NCBI RefSeq assembly: GCF_028281305.1
Contig: NZ_JANQKD010000003.1
Location: forward strand, 1-64,000
DNA from: Pelagibius sp.
GTDB taxonomy: Bacteria > Pseudomonadota > Alphaproteobacteria > Kiloniellales > Kiloniellaceae
Reading direction: 5' to 3'
Length of the DNA: 64,000 nt
Both the position numbers and the translations under genes were made by a program. Of this stretch, positions 63,463 through 64,000 are shown piece by piece (position 1 is the stretch's first letter; every line of letters begins with the position of its first letter). The notes under the pieces were generated by a model, which was not told the origin of the DNA, made no database searches, and saw only the letters and a list, made by a program, of their open reading frames with translations.

Positions 63463-64000
63463 ATGGACATCCTGGAGATCTTCGTCTCGCTGGGCTTCTG
63501 GGCCGCCCTGGTGCGCATGGCCACACCGCTCATCTTCGGCACCCTGGGTGAGCTGATCTGCGAGCGCGCAGGCGTTCTCAATCTCGGTATCGAGGGTATC
63601 ATGACCCTGGGGGCCATGGTCGCCTGGATGTGGGTCTACCAGGGCGGCGGGCTGTGGTCGGCGGTGCTGGTGGCCGCGGCCTTTGGCGCCCTCTTCGGCC
63701 TTCTACACTCCGGCTTCAGCGTCTACCTCGGCGTTTCCCAGCACGTCACCGGGATCGGCATCACCCTGCTGGCTTCTGCTCTGAGTTACTTCGCTTTCCG
63801 CATGCTGCTGCCTGATGTCACCACGCCGCCGAAGATCGACCCCTTTCAGCCTTATCCCGTTCCGGGCCTGTCGGAGCTGCCCTTCCTCGGTGAGGTCCTG
63901 TTCACTCAGAGCCCCCTCACCTACCTGGCCTTCGCGCTGGTGCCCCTGGTCGCCTACGGCCTCTACCGCACGCCGCTGGGTCTGGCCGTGCGCATGGTGG
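63463..64000 (+). CDS. ABC transporter permease (nucleoside/BMP type), partial
   Basis: Only the first 179 codons lie in the window. MATPLIFGTLGELICERAGV and LNLGIEGIMTLGAMVAW are the YufQ-type signature, and the cut occurs in the PLGLAVRMV loop. GGAG lies 5 bases before the ATG at 63463. It forms the second half of the membrane channel with the preceding permease. Confidence 0.92.
   Translation, partial: MDILEIFVSLGFWAALVRMATPLIFGTLGELICERAGVLNLGIEGIMTLGAMVAWMWVYQGGGLWSAVLVAAAFGALFGLLHSGFSVYLGVSQHVTGIGITLLASALSYFAFRMLLPDVTTPPKIDPFQPYPVPGLSELPFLGEVLFTQSPLTYLAFALVPLVAYGLYRTPLGLAVRMV

Overview
The window is GC-rich, gene-dense DNA that looks like an alphaproteobacterium, probably a free-living or marine Rhodospirillales-type heterotroph. 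The lineage is an inference. It rests on the SmoEFGK-type polyol cluster, two sites matching the RutR consensus, two Irr/Fur-type boxes before katG, a PAS_5-type protein and many amine, polyol and pyrimidine catabolism genes. No rRNA gene, complete tRNA gene, insertion sequence, CRISPR array or replication origin was seen. Layout: 1-725 is AT-richer DNA with a cut-off YHS-domain gene, a gene remnant and a lone tRNA 3'-end-like sequence, probably the far edge of an integrated element. 810-9471 holds small-molecule metabolism and regulators: VOC protein, two RidA-like proteins, WYL regulator, cupin, BASS transporter, thioredoxin-like protein, TetR with three palindromic operators, two quinone-oxidoreductase-like proteins and an iron-type alcohol dehydrogenase. 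9629-13479 has an aldehyde dehydrogenase and a TetR/FAD amine oxidase pair with a tandem operator, followed by katG to 15809. 15965-21041 is a tight minus-strand operon (SGNH protein, AMP-ligase fused to a carrier protein, sulfotransferase, MBOAT acyltransferase and a 47-residue DltX-like microprotein). It has the parts list of a teichoic-acid D-alanylation (Dlt) system in a Gram-negative setting plus a sulfotransferase, and is the most interesting locus here. 21403-26969 carries a LysR/carboxymuconolactone-decarboxylase-like pair, a cysteine-dioxygenase-like protein followed by a four-domain rhodanese, and a double-domain PPK2. 27150-32672 is a surface-polysaccharide cluster (flippase and three glycosyltransferases) with several minisatellites. 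32753-39693 is a SorC-type regulator and a Smo-type polyol ABC transporter with two SDR dehydrogenases. 39703-51182 is a second SorC-controlled cluster: ABC transporter with a Tat-type binding protein, two FGGY kinases, a glycerol-1-phosphate-dehydrogenase-like enzyme, a GpsA-like enzyme and RpiB. It suggests a phosphorylated-polyol route of unknown substrate and converges on a glycerophosphodiesterase gene. 52678-57019 has a PAS_5 protein, a B12-binding radical SAM enzyme, a DUF4399-like exported protein and an ECF sigma/anti-sigma pair. 57057-64000 is a reductive pyrimidine-catabolism locus: ureidopropionase-like amidohydrolase and dihydropyrimidinase, divergent around the two RutR-like sites, then a BMP-type ABC transporter that runs off the window.
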